A DNA stretch of 64,000 nt, taken from Paenibacillus sp. KS-LC4 (GTDB lineage Bacteria; Bacillota; Bacilli; Paenibacillales; Paenibacillaceae). Both the position numbers and the translations under genes were made by a program. This document shows, piece by piece, positions 26,435 through 35,761 of this stretch. Numbering within the stretch: position 1 is the stretch's first letter; each line of letters opens with the position of its first letter. Below the pieces are notes generated by a model, which ran no database searches, was not told the DNA's origin, and was given only the letters and a program-made list of their open reading frames with translations. The stretch is taken from assembly GCF_036894955.1 (NCBI RefSeq), contig NZ_CP145905.1, positions 2,994,501 through 3,058,500 of the forward strand, read 5' to 3'.

Positions 26435-28222
26435 TTGAAGATAAGCAATAAACAACAAATGGCGAGACTTGCCCAATTGCTTGGTCGGCGTAAACTAACT
26501 TTTATTTTCAGTTTTCTGGGCTTCGGTCTCATGAGCTCAAGCGTATCCATTATTACAGCCATGCTGGTCTCTACATTTCTCGATGCGATAACCGAGAAAA
26601 ATATGGCTGCCGTAATGACGCTCACCATCCAGTTCATGCTCATCGTCATTGCTATGTGTATACTAACGCCACTTTTCCAATATTGGTACGGTAAAACGGT
26701 CAAGACAATTATGAACAGCATGCGGCTTCGCGTTTTTCATCATATGGAGAAGCTTCCTGTTACTTATTACGAGAACAGCCATAGCGGTGACAGCCTGTCC
26801 AGAATAACAAATGATTTGCAGACGATGGAAAATGCCTTTTCTGGAGAAGCGCTTACGCTTCTTTCCTTAATGGCTACCGGAACAATATCAGCCGTCATTA
26901 TGTTTTATCTGGATTGGAGATTTGCCGTTGCCATGATTTTGTTAGGAATGCTGTCTACGTATGTAAATTCAAGATACGCTAAGCCGTTCCGAACGCTTGG
27001 CACCGAAATTCAGGAGCAGTCCGGCGTTCAGCTTGAACGCTTAACGAATCTTGTTGCTGGTACACAGGTGAGCAGAACGTTTCAGATGGTCGATGGGATG
27101 AACCGCAAGTACAAGGAAACGACGACTCGGCTTGCAGATTTGTTTTTACAACGAGCGAAGAAAAGCGCCTATTTAACAAGCACTAATTATTTTCTGCTGT
27201 GGATTAATAATGGCGGAGCTTTTATTATTGGAGCTTTTATGCTGATTAACGGCCAGCTGACAATCGGCAGCTTGCTGGGGGTTATTTTGCTGTTGGAGAA
27301 CGTAACGAATCTTTTCCGCAATCTAGGCGTTTTCTGGTCCAACTTGCAATCCTCGCTGGCGGGGGCTGACCGGGTGTTTGAGCTGCTGGATGTAGCAGAA
27401 GAACCCGAGCGATACGCTGCGGTCTCGAAGGAAGCTGAAGTCGCATGCTCAAACGAAAATATAATGCTCGATTTCAAAAACGTATCGTTTGCCTATCACA
27501 AAGACGAAAATGTGTTAAATCGCTTGAATCTTCAGGTAGACAAAGGGCAGCATGTCGCGCTTGTAGGGCCCAGCGGGGGCGGCAAAAGCACGATTATGAA
27601 GCTGCTGCTTGGTTTTTATCCATTCTCCGACGGCGACATTCGAATTGAGGGCAAAAGCTTTGGGGAATATTCATTAGAAGAGCTAAGGGACAGGATGGCC
27701 TACGTTTCTCAGGATCCCTATCTATTTGAAGGAACGATCGAGCAAAATATTCGCTACGGAAAATTGGACGCGACGACTGCAGAGGTTGTAGAGGCGGCGC
27801 GTGCAGCGTTTGCCCATGATTTTATTTCGGAGCAGACAGATGGGTATAAAACCGCGGTTGGCGAAAGAGGCGTGAGGCTGTCTGGTGGTCAAAAGCAGCG
27901 AATAGCTATCGCCCGAGCTATATTGAAAAACGCGCCGATTTTGCTGCTTGATGAGGCTACTTCAGCATTGGACAGCGATTCGGAGCTGGCGGTCCAGCAA
28001 GGAATCGAGCGGCTGATGGAAGGGAAAACGACGATTGCTATCGCCCATCGGCTGTCCACCATTGAGCAAGCTGACATGATCGTAGTCGTTGACGGCGGGA
28101 ATATTATGGAGCAGGGCAAGCATGACGAGCTTCTGGCAGCAGGTGGCGCATACAGCAGGCTGTATCATACACAGAAGCGAACACAGGAATGGCTTCCACA
28201 AGCCTTGCAGCAAGAAGCTTGA
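26435..28222 (+). CDS. ABC half-transporter (exporter) 2
   Basis: A ~595-aa exporter half paralogous to the preceding protein, with six predicted membrane helices followed by an ATPase domain with Walker A GPSGGGKST, signature LSGGQKQRIAIARA, LLLDEATSALDSD and IAHRLSTIEQ. Neither partner has the degenerate Glu site seen in many heterodimeric exporters, so both nucleotide sites look active. The open frame begins inside the first gene, but TTG 26435 is the best start (AGAGGGGG ~9 nt upstream), giving MKISNKQQMARLAQ. Confidence 0.88.
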   Translation: MKISNKQQMARLAQLLGRRKLTFIFSFLGFGLMSSSVSIITAMLVSTFLDAITEKNMAAVMTLTIQFMLIVIAMCILTPLFQYWYGKTVKTIMNSMRLRVFHHMEKLPVTYYENSHSGDSLSRITNDLQTMENAFSGEALTLLSLMATGTISAVIMFYLDWRFAVAMILLGMLSTYVNSRYAKPFRTLGTEIQEQSGVQLERLTNLVAGTQVSRTFQMVDGMNRKYKETTTRLADLFLQRAKKSAYLTSTNYFLLWINNGGAFIIGAFMLINGQLTIGSLLGVILLLENVTNLFRNLGVFWSNLQSSLAGADRVFELLDVAEEPERYAAVSKEAEVACSNENIMLDFKNVSFAYHKDENVLNRLNLQVDKGQHVALVGPSGGGKSTIMKLLLGFYPFSDGDIRIEGKSFGEYSLEELRDRMAYVSQDPYLFEGTIEQNIRYGKLDATTAEVVEAARAAFAHDFISEQTDGYKTAVGERGVRLSGGQKQRIAIARAILKNAPILLLDEATSALDSDSELAVQQGIERLMEGKTTIAIAHRLSTIEQADMIVVVDGGNIMEQGKHDELLAAGGAYSRLYHTQKRTQEWLPQALQQEA

Positions 28223-28286
28223 GTGTGAAAGCTTGCGGCAACGCTACTGTACACTAAATATAGAGGAATTAAGGGAGGATACATGA

Positions 28287-30314
28287 ATGAGGATACTTGG
28301 CATAAGCGGCGGAATTGATTTCCCTCATGAGGACGGGTTTGTTACGACCATCTTGAATTCGGAGATTCATGATGCTTCAGCCGTATTAATTGAGGACGGG
28401 CAAGTGGTCGCCGCCTATGAGGAAGAACGTTTAAACCGCATTAAGCACTCAGGAAAGCTGCCGATTTTATCGATTCGCCGTTGTCTGGAGCTAGGAGGAG
28501 TACGTTTGGACGATGTGGATAAAATCGTCTTTTACTGTGAAGAAGCTCAGTTTAAATACGAAACGACTACCCATCGGCATCAATTTCGGCAATTTCCGTA
28601 CAGTGATCCAAAGGCGTGGGTGGTCGAACGACTAAAGCAATTTTTTGATACGGATTTTAAGAAAGAGAATGTAGTGTTTGAAAATCATCATTATTGTCAT
28701 GCTGCAAGCGCCTATTATATGTCCGGCTTTGATGAAGCGCTTGTCGTTACAATAGATGGTGCCTCCTTGGAAGGCAATGCCGGAATTGTGCTTGATGCTG
28801 TAGGAACCTCGCTCAAGCCGCTAAGCCATATTACTAACGATGACAGCTTAGGTGCCTTTTATACACAAATTATCGAGTTTCTCGGCTATACGACTCATGA
28901 TGAATACAAAGTAATGGGGCTCGCTCCTTATGGAGATCCTGCCAAATTCAGAAGGCTGTTCAAGAAAGCTTTCACCCTGCTGCCTGAAGGTAAATTCAAG
29001 CTTAATAGAAGCTTTTATTATGTGCTGATGGATTTAATGTCTAATCCCCGTTTGAAGGGTGAGCTGTTTACACAGGAGCATAAGGACATAGCGGCTGCGC
29101 TTCAGGAAGCACTCGAAAACGTTGTCATGCATATGCTCGTCCATTTTCAACAGGCGACCGGACGTAAAAAGCTATGCATGGCAGGCGGGGTTGCGCATAA
29201 CTGTACGCTAAATGGAAAAATTTTGTACTCGGGTTTATTCGACGAAGTGTTTGTGCAGCCTGCCGCCCATGATGCGGGCAATGCGCTTGGAGGAGCACTG
29301 CTGCAGTCCCGTAAGCTCGCTCCAAGCTTGCAGACAGAAACGCTGCGTCATCTCTACTGGGGAAGCGCCATTCAAAGCAATGATCGCATTCTAGAAATTT
29401 TGAAGCAATGGGATCGGTTTGTTACCTACCGCAAAACAGATCATGTTGTCGAAGCTGCGGCTAAGTTAATTGCGGAGGGAGCCGTTATCGGTTGGGTGCA
29501 GGGACGCTCGGAGTTTGGCCCTCGGGCGCTAGGCAACCGCAGCATTTTGGCTGATCCGCGTCCAGTGGAAAACAAAAGCATTATCAATGCCATGGTGAAA
29601 AAAAGGGAGGGCTACCGGCCGTTTGCTCCTTCCATATTGGAAGAGTATGCAGACGATTATTATGTGCTGCCGCAGACAAAAGCTCCTTACGCCTACATGA
29701 ATTTCGTGCTGAAGACGAGGGAGGACAAGCAGGAGCTGCTCGGCGCGGTTACTCACGTAGACGGAACGGCGCGCATTCAAACGGTATCTCGTGAAACGAA
29801 TGAAAGGTACTGGCACTTAATTGATGAATTCCGCAAGCTGACGGGTGTGCCGGTGCTGCTTAATACTTCGTTTAACAACAATGCGGAGCCTATTGTAGAT
29901 TCAGAAGAGGACGCCATTGTCAGCTTCCTGACGACTAATATTAACACTTTAATTATCGGTGACTACATCATCGACAAAAAAACAGTTGGCAAGGAACAAT
30001 TTATGAAGTTTGTACCGAAACGGCCGCTTAGCTCGGAGCTGAAGAAATCGGTCGGCTATACAGCTGAAGGAGGCAAGAAAGTCAGCTGCGGAATACGCCT
30101 CCACTTTGGAGATAAATATAAGACTGCGTTATCGGAAGAGATGTATCGGCTGCTAGAGCTATCCGACGGGGAAAAGACGCTGGCAGAGCTGGTTGAGCTA
30201 GCAGGCTGCGGCAGTAAGACTGAAGAGGATATCGTAGATGAAATGATAGAATTATGGTCTTTGCGGCTGGTGCATTTACGGCCATTCGAAACCATTGCAT
30301 TAGCTACCGTCTGA
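28287..30314 (+). CDS. NodU/TobZ-family carbamoyltransferase 1
   Basis: A 675-aa O-carbamoyltransferase. The N-terminal ASKHA-fold part shows NSEIHDASAVLIEDG, EEERLNRIKHSG, HHYCHAASAYYMSGF and TIDGASLEG. The C-terminal YrdC-like part has WVQGRSEFGPRALGNRSIL, VKKREGYRPFAPSIL and LNTSFNNN. The family makes carbamoyl-adenylate from carbamoyl phosphate and ATP and transfers the carbamoyl group to a hydroxyl. After ~residue 590 there is an extra ~85-aa tail (HFGDKYKTALSEEMYRLLEL ... ELWSLRLVHLRP) that resembles a PqqD-like winged-helix fold and is not usual in NodU or TobZ. ATG 28287 has GGGAGG 8 nt upstream. Confidence 0.9.
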   Translation: MRILGISGGIDFPHEDGFVTTILNSEIHDASAVLIEDGQVVAAYEEERLNRIKHSGKLPILSIRRCLELGGVRLDDVDKIVFYCEEAQFKYETTTHRHQFRQFPYSDPKAWVVERLKQFFDTDFKKENVVFENHHYCHAASAYYMSGFDEALVVTIDGASLEGNAGIVLDAVGTSLKPLSHITNDDSLGAFYTQIIEFLGYTTHDEYKVMGLAPYGDPAKFRRLFKKAFTLLPEGKFKLNRSFYYVLMDLMSNPRLKGELFTQEHKDIAAALQEALENVVMHMLVHFQQATGRKKLCMAGGVAHNCTLNGKILYSGLFDEVFVQPAAHDAGNALGGALLQSRKLAPSLQTETLRHLYWGSAIQSNDRILEILKQWDRFVTYRKTDHVVEAAAKLIAEGAVIGWVQGRSEFGPRALGNRSILADPRPVENKSIINAMVKKREGYRPFAPSILEEYADDYYVLPQTKAPYAYMNFVLKTREDKQELLGAVTHVDGTARIQTVSRETNERYWHLIDEFRKLTGVPVLLNTSFNNNAEPIVDSEEDAIVSFLTTNINTLIIGDYIIDKKTVGKEQFMKFVPKRPLSSELKKSVGYTAEGGKKVSCGIRLHFGDKYKTALSEEMYRLLELSDGEKTLAELVELAGCGSKTEEDIVDEMIELWSLRLVHLRPFETIALATV

Positions 30315-30371
30315 AGGATGCAGTAAAGGCGGAGAAGGAAAATCTATTAAAGGATAGATAGGAGGATGTAC

Positions 30372-32396
30372 ATGCTAGTGCTGGGTCTTAATGGCGGCAT
30401 TGAATTGCCGCATGAGGATTTAAAGGTGTTTGGCTATGGCGGAATTGCGCATGACTCTGCTGCTGTTCTTATTAAAGATGGGGTGGTCATAGCGGCCTCT
30501 GAGGAAGAAAGGCTTAACCGGGTAAAGCATACCGGCAAGGCTCCGCTGCAAACGATCCTATTATGCTTAAAGCGGCTCGGCATTACGTTCGCGGATATTG
30601 ATAAGGTTGTTATAACGACAAGAGAGCAGGAGACCAATCTGCTTGTGCGGGATGACTTTTTCTATCGCGATTCCTTGCATAAAAATTCGAGAGAGCTGCT
30701 GGTAGATTTCTTTTACCAGATTGACGGCACGAAATATGACCCGAATCGAATCGTTTTTGTCGACCACCACATTTGCCATGCAGCCAGCGCGCATTTCATG
30801 TCCGGCTTTGATCGCAGCTTGACGGTTACAATTGACGGGGAATCGCAGGAGGGCTACGCCGGCTATATTATTAGTGCCGAAGGAACGGACTTCAAAATCC
30901 TTGACCGCATCTCCAATGAAAACAGCTTGGGCTCCTTCTATATTTCGGTTATCCGTATGCTGGGCTACCACCAGCATGATGAATACAAGGTAATGGGCCT
31001 CGCGCCGTACGGCGATCCAAGCAAATTCAGACGGATGCTCAGAAAAGCATATGTTCTGCTTCCCGAAGGCAAGTTCAAAATTAATTTGGCCTGGTCAACT
31101 GCTCTTTTCGATTTTATGACGCCTAGAAAGAAGGGCGGTCCCATTACGCAGGAGCATATGGATTTGGCCGCTTCCTTGCAGGAGGCGCTCGAAACGATTG
31201 TCATGCATATGCTAACGCATTATCAGCAGGCAACCGGACATACGAAGCTTGCCATGGCAGGCGGTGTAGCCCATAACTGCTCCATGAATGGAAAAGTACT
31301 TTATGCGGGGCTTTTTGATGAGGTTTTCGTACAGCCGGCGGCACATGATGCAGGCAATGCGCTAGGCGGCGCCTTGTTCGTATCCAATAAATTTGCGCCT
31401 GACAAGTCGCTGGAGAAGCTGGAGCATCTGTATTGGGGAAGCGAAATTCAAGGCAATGAGGGCTTGGAGCAAATATTAAAACGGTGGGAGCGTTTCGTCA
31501 GCTTCCGCAAGGTGGACAACATCGCCGAGGAGACAGCCAAACGAATTGCCGATGGGGCTGTTTTTGGCTGGGTTCAGGGGCGCTCCGAATTTGGTCCTCG
31601 TGCGCTAGGCAACCGCAGCATTCTTGCTGATCCAAGGCCAGCGGAGAACAAAAGCATTATTAACGAGATGGTGAAGAAACGGGAGGGCTACCGGCCGTTT
31701 GCACCATCCATTTTGGAAGAGCATGTAGGCGACTACTATGAGCTGCCGCGTACGAAAGCACCTTACTCGTATATGAATTTTGTACTTATGACAAAAGAGG
31801 ATAAGCAGCCGCTGCTTGGAGCCGTTACACATGTCGATGGCACTGCCCGCATTCAGACGGTCTCAAAAGAAACGAATGAACGGTATTGGGAGCTCATTAA
31901 TGAATTCCGTAAATTGACCGGGGTACCGATTTTGCTGAATACGTCGTTCAACAACAACGTTGAGCCCATCGTAGATTCGGAGGAGGATGCAATTGCAAGC
32001 TTCCTGACGACGAATATTCACTACTTGGCTATCGGCGATTATATGGTAGACAAAAAGGAAGTAGACAATGCTGATTATTTGCATATGGTGCCGACGAGGC
32101 TGATCAATTCGGAATTGAAAAAATCAATTGGCTATTCCGCTGACGGGACGAAACGCACGCTTCATGAAGTAAGGCTTCATTTTGGAGATAAATACAAAAA
32201 AGCGATTCCGGAGGAAGTGTTCCTCATGCTGGAGCTTTCAGACGGCCATAAATCGCTGGACGAGCTTGCTGATGAACTAGGCTGCACTGCGCTGACAAAA
32301 TCGGAAATAGCAGAGCATTTTATCGAGCTTTGGTCGCTTCGACTCGTTCATCTCAGACCATCCGAGCGCGTTGCAGCCCTATCGGCTAAGGGGTAA
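30372..32396 (+). CDS. NodU/TobZ-family carbamoyltransferase 2
   Basis: A 674-aa paralogue of the preceding gene, strongly similar over its whole length, so the pair arose by tandem duplication. Family motifs are complete: GIAHDSAAVLIKDG, EEERLNRVKHTG, HHICHAASAHFMSGF, TIDGESQEGYAG, WVQGRSEFGPRALGNRSIL, LNTSFNNN. It has the same C-terminal tail (RLHFGDKYKKAIPEEVFLML ... IELWSLRLVHLRP). Two copies suggest two different hydroxyls, or two different intermediates, are carbamoylated. AGGAGG overlaps ATG 30366, so ATG 30372 (6-7 nt spacing) is the better start. Confidence 0.9.
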   Translation: MLVLGLNGGIELPHEDLKVFGYGGIAHDSAAVLIKDGVVIAASEEERLNRVKHTGKAPLQTILLCLKRLGITFADIDKVVITTREQETNLLVRDDFFYRDSLHKNSRELLVDFFYQIDGTKYDPNRIVFVDHHICHAASAHFMSGFDRSLTVTIDGESQEGYAGYIISAEGTDFKILDRISNENSLGSFYISVIRMLGYHQHDEYKVMGLAPYGDPSKFRRMLRKAYVLLPEGKFKINLAWSTALFDFMTPRKKGGPITQEHMDLAASLQEALETIVMHMLTHYQQATGHTKLAMAGGVAHNCSMNGKVLYAGLFDEVFVQPAAHDAGNALGGALFVSNKFAPDKSLEKLEHLYWGSEIQGNEGLEQILKRWERFVSFRKVDNIAEETAKRIADGAVFGWVQGRSEFGPRALGNRSILADPRPAENKSIINEMVKKREGYRPFAPSILEEHVGDYYELPRTKAPYSYMNFVLMTKEDKQPLLGAVTHVDGTARIQTVSKETNERYWELINEFRKLTGVPILLNTSFNNNVEPIVDSEEDAIASFLTTNIHYLAIGDYMVDKKEVDNADYLHMVPTRLINSELKKSIGYSADGTKRTLHEVRLHFGDKYKKAIPEEVFLMLELSDGHKSLDELADELGCTALTKSEIAEHFIELWSLRLVHLRPSERVAALSAKG

Positions 32397-32405
32397 GGAG
32401 TCAGG

Positions 32406-33119
32406 ATGAAGAAGCTGAAGCTGCTTGCCTTTCCTTTTGCCGGTGCCTCGTCCATGTATTATTACAAGTGGAAAAAACATATGTCCGACCATATCGACTT
32501 TGTTCCTGTGAAGCTGGCAGGCAGAGGTGCCCGGCCAAGAGATCCTTTGTACAACACCTTTGATGAGGCGATTGAGGACGTGTATGAGCAAGTCGACAAC
32601 ATTATTGACGATGGTCCTTATGCTTTTTTTGGTCATAGCATGGGAAGTATGCTTGCTTATGAATTGTCGCATAAGTTGAGGCAGCAAAAACGTCATGACC
32701 CTACGATGATATTCGTGTCCGGCAGATGGGCTCCCCATATTACAAGACCGGATTTAGTCAATCCAAGCACGCCGGACGAGCAGCTTAAAGAGCGGCTGCT
32801 GGAGCTTGGAGGAACATCTAAGGAGCTGTTTGAAAATTCGCTGCTTGCGGATGCATTTATTCCGATATTGCGTGCCGATTTTTATGCGATGGAATCCTAT
32901 GTTTATGACGGCAGCAGAGAGCCCTTGTCAACAGCGATTAATGCGATGACAGGCGTGAAGGACTGGGATGTCAATAAGCGGGATTTTGCCGAATGGGGCA
33001 AGCATACGACTGGGGAGTTTTCAGTCCATAAATTTATGGGCGGACATTTTTACATTAATGACAGCTTTGACACGGTCATTCAGCATATCAATCGCACTTT
33101 GCTAAGCAGCGTACGCTAA
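32406..33119 (+). CDS. Type II thioesterase
   Basis: A 237-aa alpha/beta hydrolase of the stand-alone GrsT/SrfAD-type thioesterase family: LLAFPFAGASSMYYYKW, nucleophile elbow GHSMGS with Ser78, and the catalytic His in FMGGHFYIND near the C-terminus. Such enzymes clear misprimed or stalled acyl groups from carrier proteins. Here it could also free the type II chain from its ACP so that the acyl-AMP ligase encoded next can reactivate it. It starts 10 nt after the second carbamoyltransferase stop. Confidence 0.9.
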   Translation: MKKLKLLAFPFAGASSMYYYKWKKHMSDHIDFVPVKLAGRGARPRDPLYNTFDEAIEDVYEQVDNIIDDGPYAFFGHSMGSMLAYELSHKLRQQKRHDPTMIFVSGRWAPHITRPDLVNPSTPDEQLKERLLELGGTSKELFENSLLADAFIPILRADFYAMESYVYDGSREPLSTAINAMTGVKDWDVNKRDFAEWGKHTTGEFSVHKFMGGHFYINDSFDTVIQHINRTLLSSVR

Positions 33120-33177
33120 GCAAGCGAATTGACCTTTGCGCTGGACCTATAAAACGAATGGGGGTGAGCCAGCGGTT

Positions 33178-35739
33178 ATGGACAAGCAGCAGCTCATGCA
33201 TCATATTTTCGCAGCAAACCGTGAAATAGTTGATCGGGGAATTACATTTATCAACGAGGCAGACGAGGAAGAGTTTGTCTCCTACAGCCAGCTTTACGAG
33301 CGTTCGCTATGTCTGCTTCAGGACTTGCGTCAACACGGGGTGCAGGCGGGCCACGAGCTGTTGTTGCAAATACAGGATAACCGATTGTTTCTTGAAGTTT
33401 TCTGGGCTTGCATACTGGGGCGGATCATCGCCGTCCCGGTAACCGTGGCAACCAATGATGAAACGAAGCTGAAGGTCAATAAGGTTTGGGGTAAATTAGG
33501 CACCCCGCATATGATTGGCAGCGAAGCAACGATGAACGGTTTGGCTTCTTTTGCAGAGGAGAACCCGGAATGTGGTCCAAGTGTTGACGTCATGAAAGCC
33601 CGATTTATAAATACGGCGTCCTTAAAAGGGGAAAGCAGTGCGGAGCTTATGGAGGCTCAGCCGGAGGATATTGCCTTTATTCAATTCTCTTCTGGATCGA
33701 CGGGCGACCCAAAAGGTGTGATTCTAACCCATAGCAACGTGATGGCGAACGTTGCAGCTATGCAGAAGGTATGGAATTTAGATGCAGGCGGGCGGGTATT
33801 AAGCTGGATGCCGCTCACGCATGACATGGGTTTAATTGCGATGCATCTGTTGCATGCCTTTACACAATCCTCGCAGTTTATTATGCGGACGAAGCTGTTT
33901 ATTCTTAACCCGCTTCTGTGGATAGAGAAGGCGAATAAGCATCGCATTAATATGCTGTACAGTCCTAATTTCGGCTATAAATATTTTTTGGCCTTTTATG
34001 ATCAAGAGCATGACTACGGCTGGGACTTATCCGGCCTATCCTGCCTTTGCAACGGGGCCGAGCCCATATCAACGGAAATTAGCGAGCGTTTTATAGAGCA
34101 GCTAGCAAAGTATAATCTCCCGCAGACAGCTATGAGACCGGCATACGGGCTTGCTGAGGGAACGGTTGGCGTTTGCTTCACCCCTCAGCTTGAGCCGTTC
34201 AAGTCTGTGGCTGTGGATCGGAGATTTCTCCAGGTAGGAGAGACCGTGCGATTACTCCAACGAGGGGAGCCAAACAGTCTGCTTTATGTAGATGTTGGTG
34301 GTCCCATTGACAGCTGCGAAGTTATGATTGCGGATGAACAGGGCAGTCCGCTTCCTATGTGTACGGTTGGTTACATTTTAATTAAAGGGCCGAGCGTCAC
34401 CCGAGGCTACTATAACGAACCAGAAGCAGCTGAAAAGCTGGCAGATGGCTGGCTGAATACAGCGGATATTGGATTTATGCTTCATGGGCGGCTAGTCGTT
34501 GTTGGAAGGGCAAAGGACATCTTATTCGTCAACGGGCAAAATGTTTTTTTCCATGACATTGAAAGAGTGGCGGAGGAAGTAGACGGGGTCGAGCTATGGA
34601 ACGTCGCAGCCTGCGCTGCGAAAGGGAAGCTGGCGGATACGGAGGAAGCATGCTTGTTCCTGCTGTACAGAAGTAAAAATCTGGAGGCGTTCTGCGGGCT
34701 TGCCAGCCGGGTCAAGCAGCATATTCACCGGAAAATGGGCATCTTTATCGACCATGTTATCCCTGTCAAATCCATACCGAAAACAACGAGCGGAAAAATA
34801 CAGCGCTATAAGCTGGGGGAGCAATACACGAGCGGGCAGTTTGACTCGCTCATTCGTAATATAGAGAGCATCAAAAGCAAGCAGGCTGCCTCTGAAAATA
34901 CAGAGCAGCTGCTGCTTAGGCTCTGCCAAGACTTGCTGGGACGGGAGCTTGGCATCCACGACCACTTTAATGAAAGCGGAGGCAACTCGCTCATTCTCAC
35001 CCAGCTCTCCGATGAGCTGGAAAAATGGCATGGCTTGCGCGTATCTGTGCCTGACCTGTATAAATATCCGACGATTGATAAACTGACTGCGTTTATTGAT
35101 CGCGGCGGGAGTCTACGCCTACCTTCCGTCAGCATGGATGAGGCCTACTTTAACAAGGAGGGCAGTCAGGGCGTTTCAACCTTTGAGGCTGAGCTGGATT
35201 CTGAAACATGCAGCGTGCTGCAAGCTATGGCTGATGAGGCGAAGACGGACCTCAAGCATGTTCTGTTGTCCGGTTTCCTTTATTTGCTGAAGCTGGCATC
35301 CGGCGAGGACATAATTCATGTTCAAGTGGCAGCTGATGAAAATCAGTTCCGCTCGCTGACCATTGATTTTGCAGAGGTCAATTCCTTGGAGGCGCTAATT
35401 GAACTCGCTGTAACAAAGCTGGAAGCCCGCAGCGGCAATGAGGATGGAGATGACGATGACTCCGTTTATACAGCCAAGGATCTGGATCGCATCCAGCAAA
35501 GTGAAGAGCTGCGAATTTTACCGCTTTTCGTTATTCAGGCAGATGCCGCATCCACGCAAGGTCAATGGCTTGAAGTGTTCGATCTTGTGGTCGAGCTTGC
35601 AGAATACGATGAGCAAGTCGAGGTGCTGTGCGGCTTTAACTCCCGAAAACTGAAGGAGCACAAAATAAAGGAGCTTTTTACCCAATACATGCTGCTGCTC
35701 GCTGATATCGTGGAGAATAGCGATAAGGTTTCGGTCTAG
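33178..35739 (+). CDS. Fatty-acyl-AMP ligase-ACP loading protein with an orphan condensation C-lobe
   Basis: An ~853-aa protein. Residues ~5-570 are an adenylating domain of the FAAL type: FIQFSSGSTGDPKGVILTH, then SWMPLTHDMGLIAMHLL, SPNFGYKYFLA, NGAEPIS, RPAYGLAEGTVGV, VGRAKDILFVNGQNVFFHDI and the C-terminal Lys in PKTTSGKIQRYKL. Residues ~580-660 are a carrier protein with Ser in ESGGNSLILTQL. The last ~190 residues look like the C-terminal lobe of a condensation domain without any HHxxxDG motif. It most likely activates a long-chain or polyene acid and loads it onto its own ACP, starting the assembly line. ATG 33178 follows GGGGTGAG by ~10 nt; TTG 33136 is less likely. Confidence 0.88.
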   Translation: MDKQQLMHHIFAANREIVDRGITFINEADEEEFVSYSQLYERSLCLLQDLRQHGVQAGHELLLQIQDNRLFLEVFWACILGRIIAVPVTVATNDETKLKVNKVWGKLGTPHMIGSEATMNGLASFAEENPECGPSVDVMKARFINTASLKGESSAELMEAQPEDIAFIQFSSGSTGDPKGVILTHSNVMANVAAMQKVWNLDAGGRVLSWMPLTHDMGLIAMHLLHAFTQSSQFIMRTKLFILNPLLWIEKANKHRINMLYSPNFGYKYFLAFYDQEHDYGWDLSGLSCLCNGAEPISTEISERFIEQLAKYNLPQTAMRPAYGLAEGTVGVCFTPQLEPFKSVAVDRRFLQVGETVRLLQRGEPNSLLYVDVGGPIDSCEVMIADEQGSPLPMCTVGYILIKGPSVTRGYYNEPEAAEKLADGWLNTADIGFMLHGRLVVVGRAKDILFVNGQNVFFHDIERVAEEVDGVELWNVAACAAKGKLADTEEACLFLLYRSKNLEAFCGLASRVKQHIHRKMGIFIDHVIPVKSIPKTTSGKIQRYKLGEQYTSGQFDSLIRNIESIKSKQAASENTEQLLLRLCQDLLGRELGIHDHFNESGGNSLILTQLSDELEKWHGLRVSVPDLYKYPTIDKLTAFIDRGGSLRLPSVSMDEAYFNKEGSQGVSTFEAELDSETCSVLQAMADEAKTDLKHVLLSGFLYLLKLASGEDIIHVQVAADENQFRSLTIDFAEVNSLEALIELAVTKLEARSGNEDGDDDDSVYTAKDLDRIQQSEELRILPLFVIQADAASTQGQWLEVFDLVVELAEYDEQVEVLCGFNSRKLKEHKIKELFTQYMLLLADIVENSDKVSV

Positions 35740-35761
35740 CGAACCGCTGAAGAACAGGGGG

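Noticed and set aside
28287..32396. Calling the twin carbamoyltransferase genes TsaD/Kae1-like
   Set aside because: They have the NodU/TobZ length, the HHxCHAASA motif and the C-terminal YrdC-like signature WVQGRSEFGPRALGNRS, which TsaD lacks.
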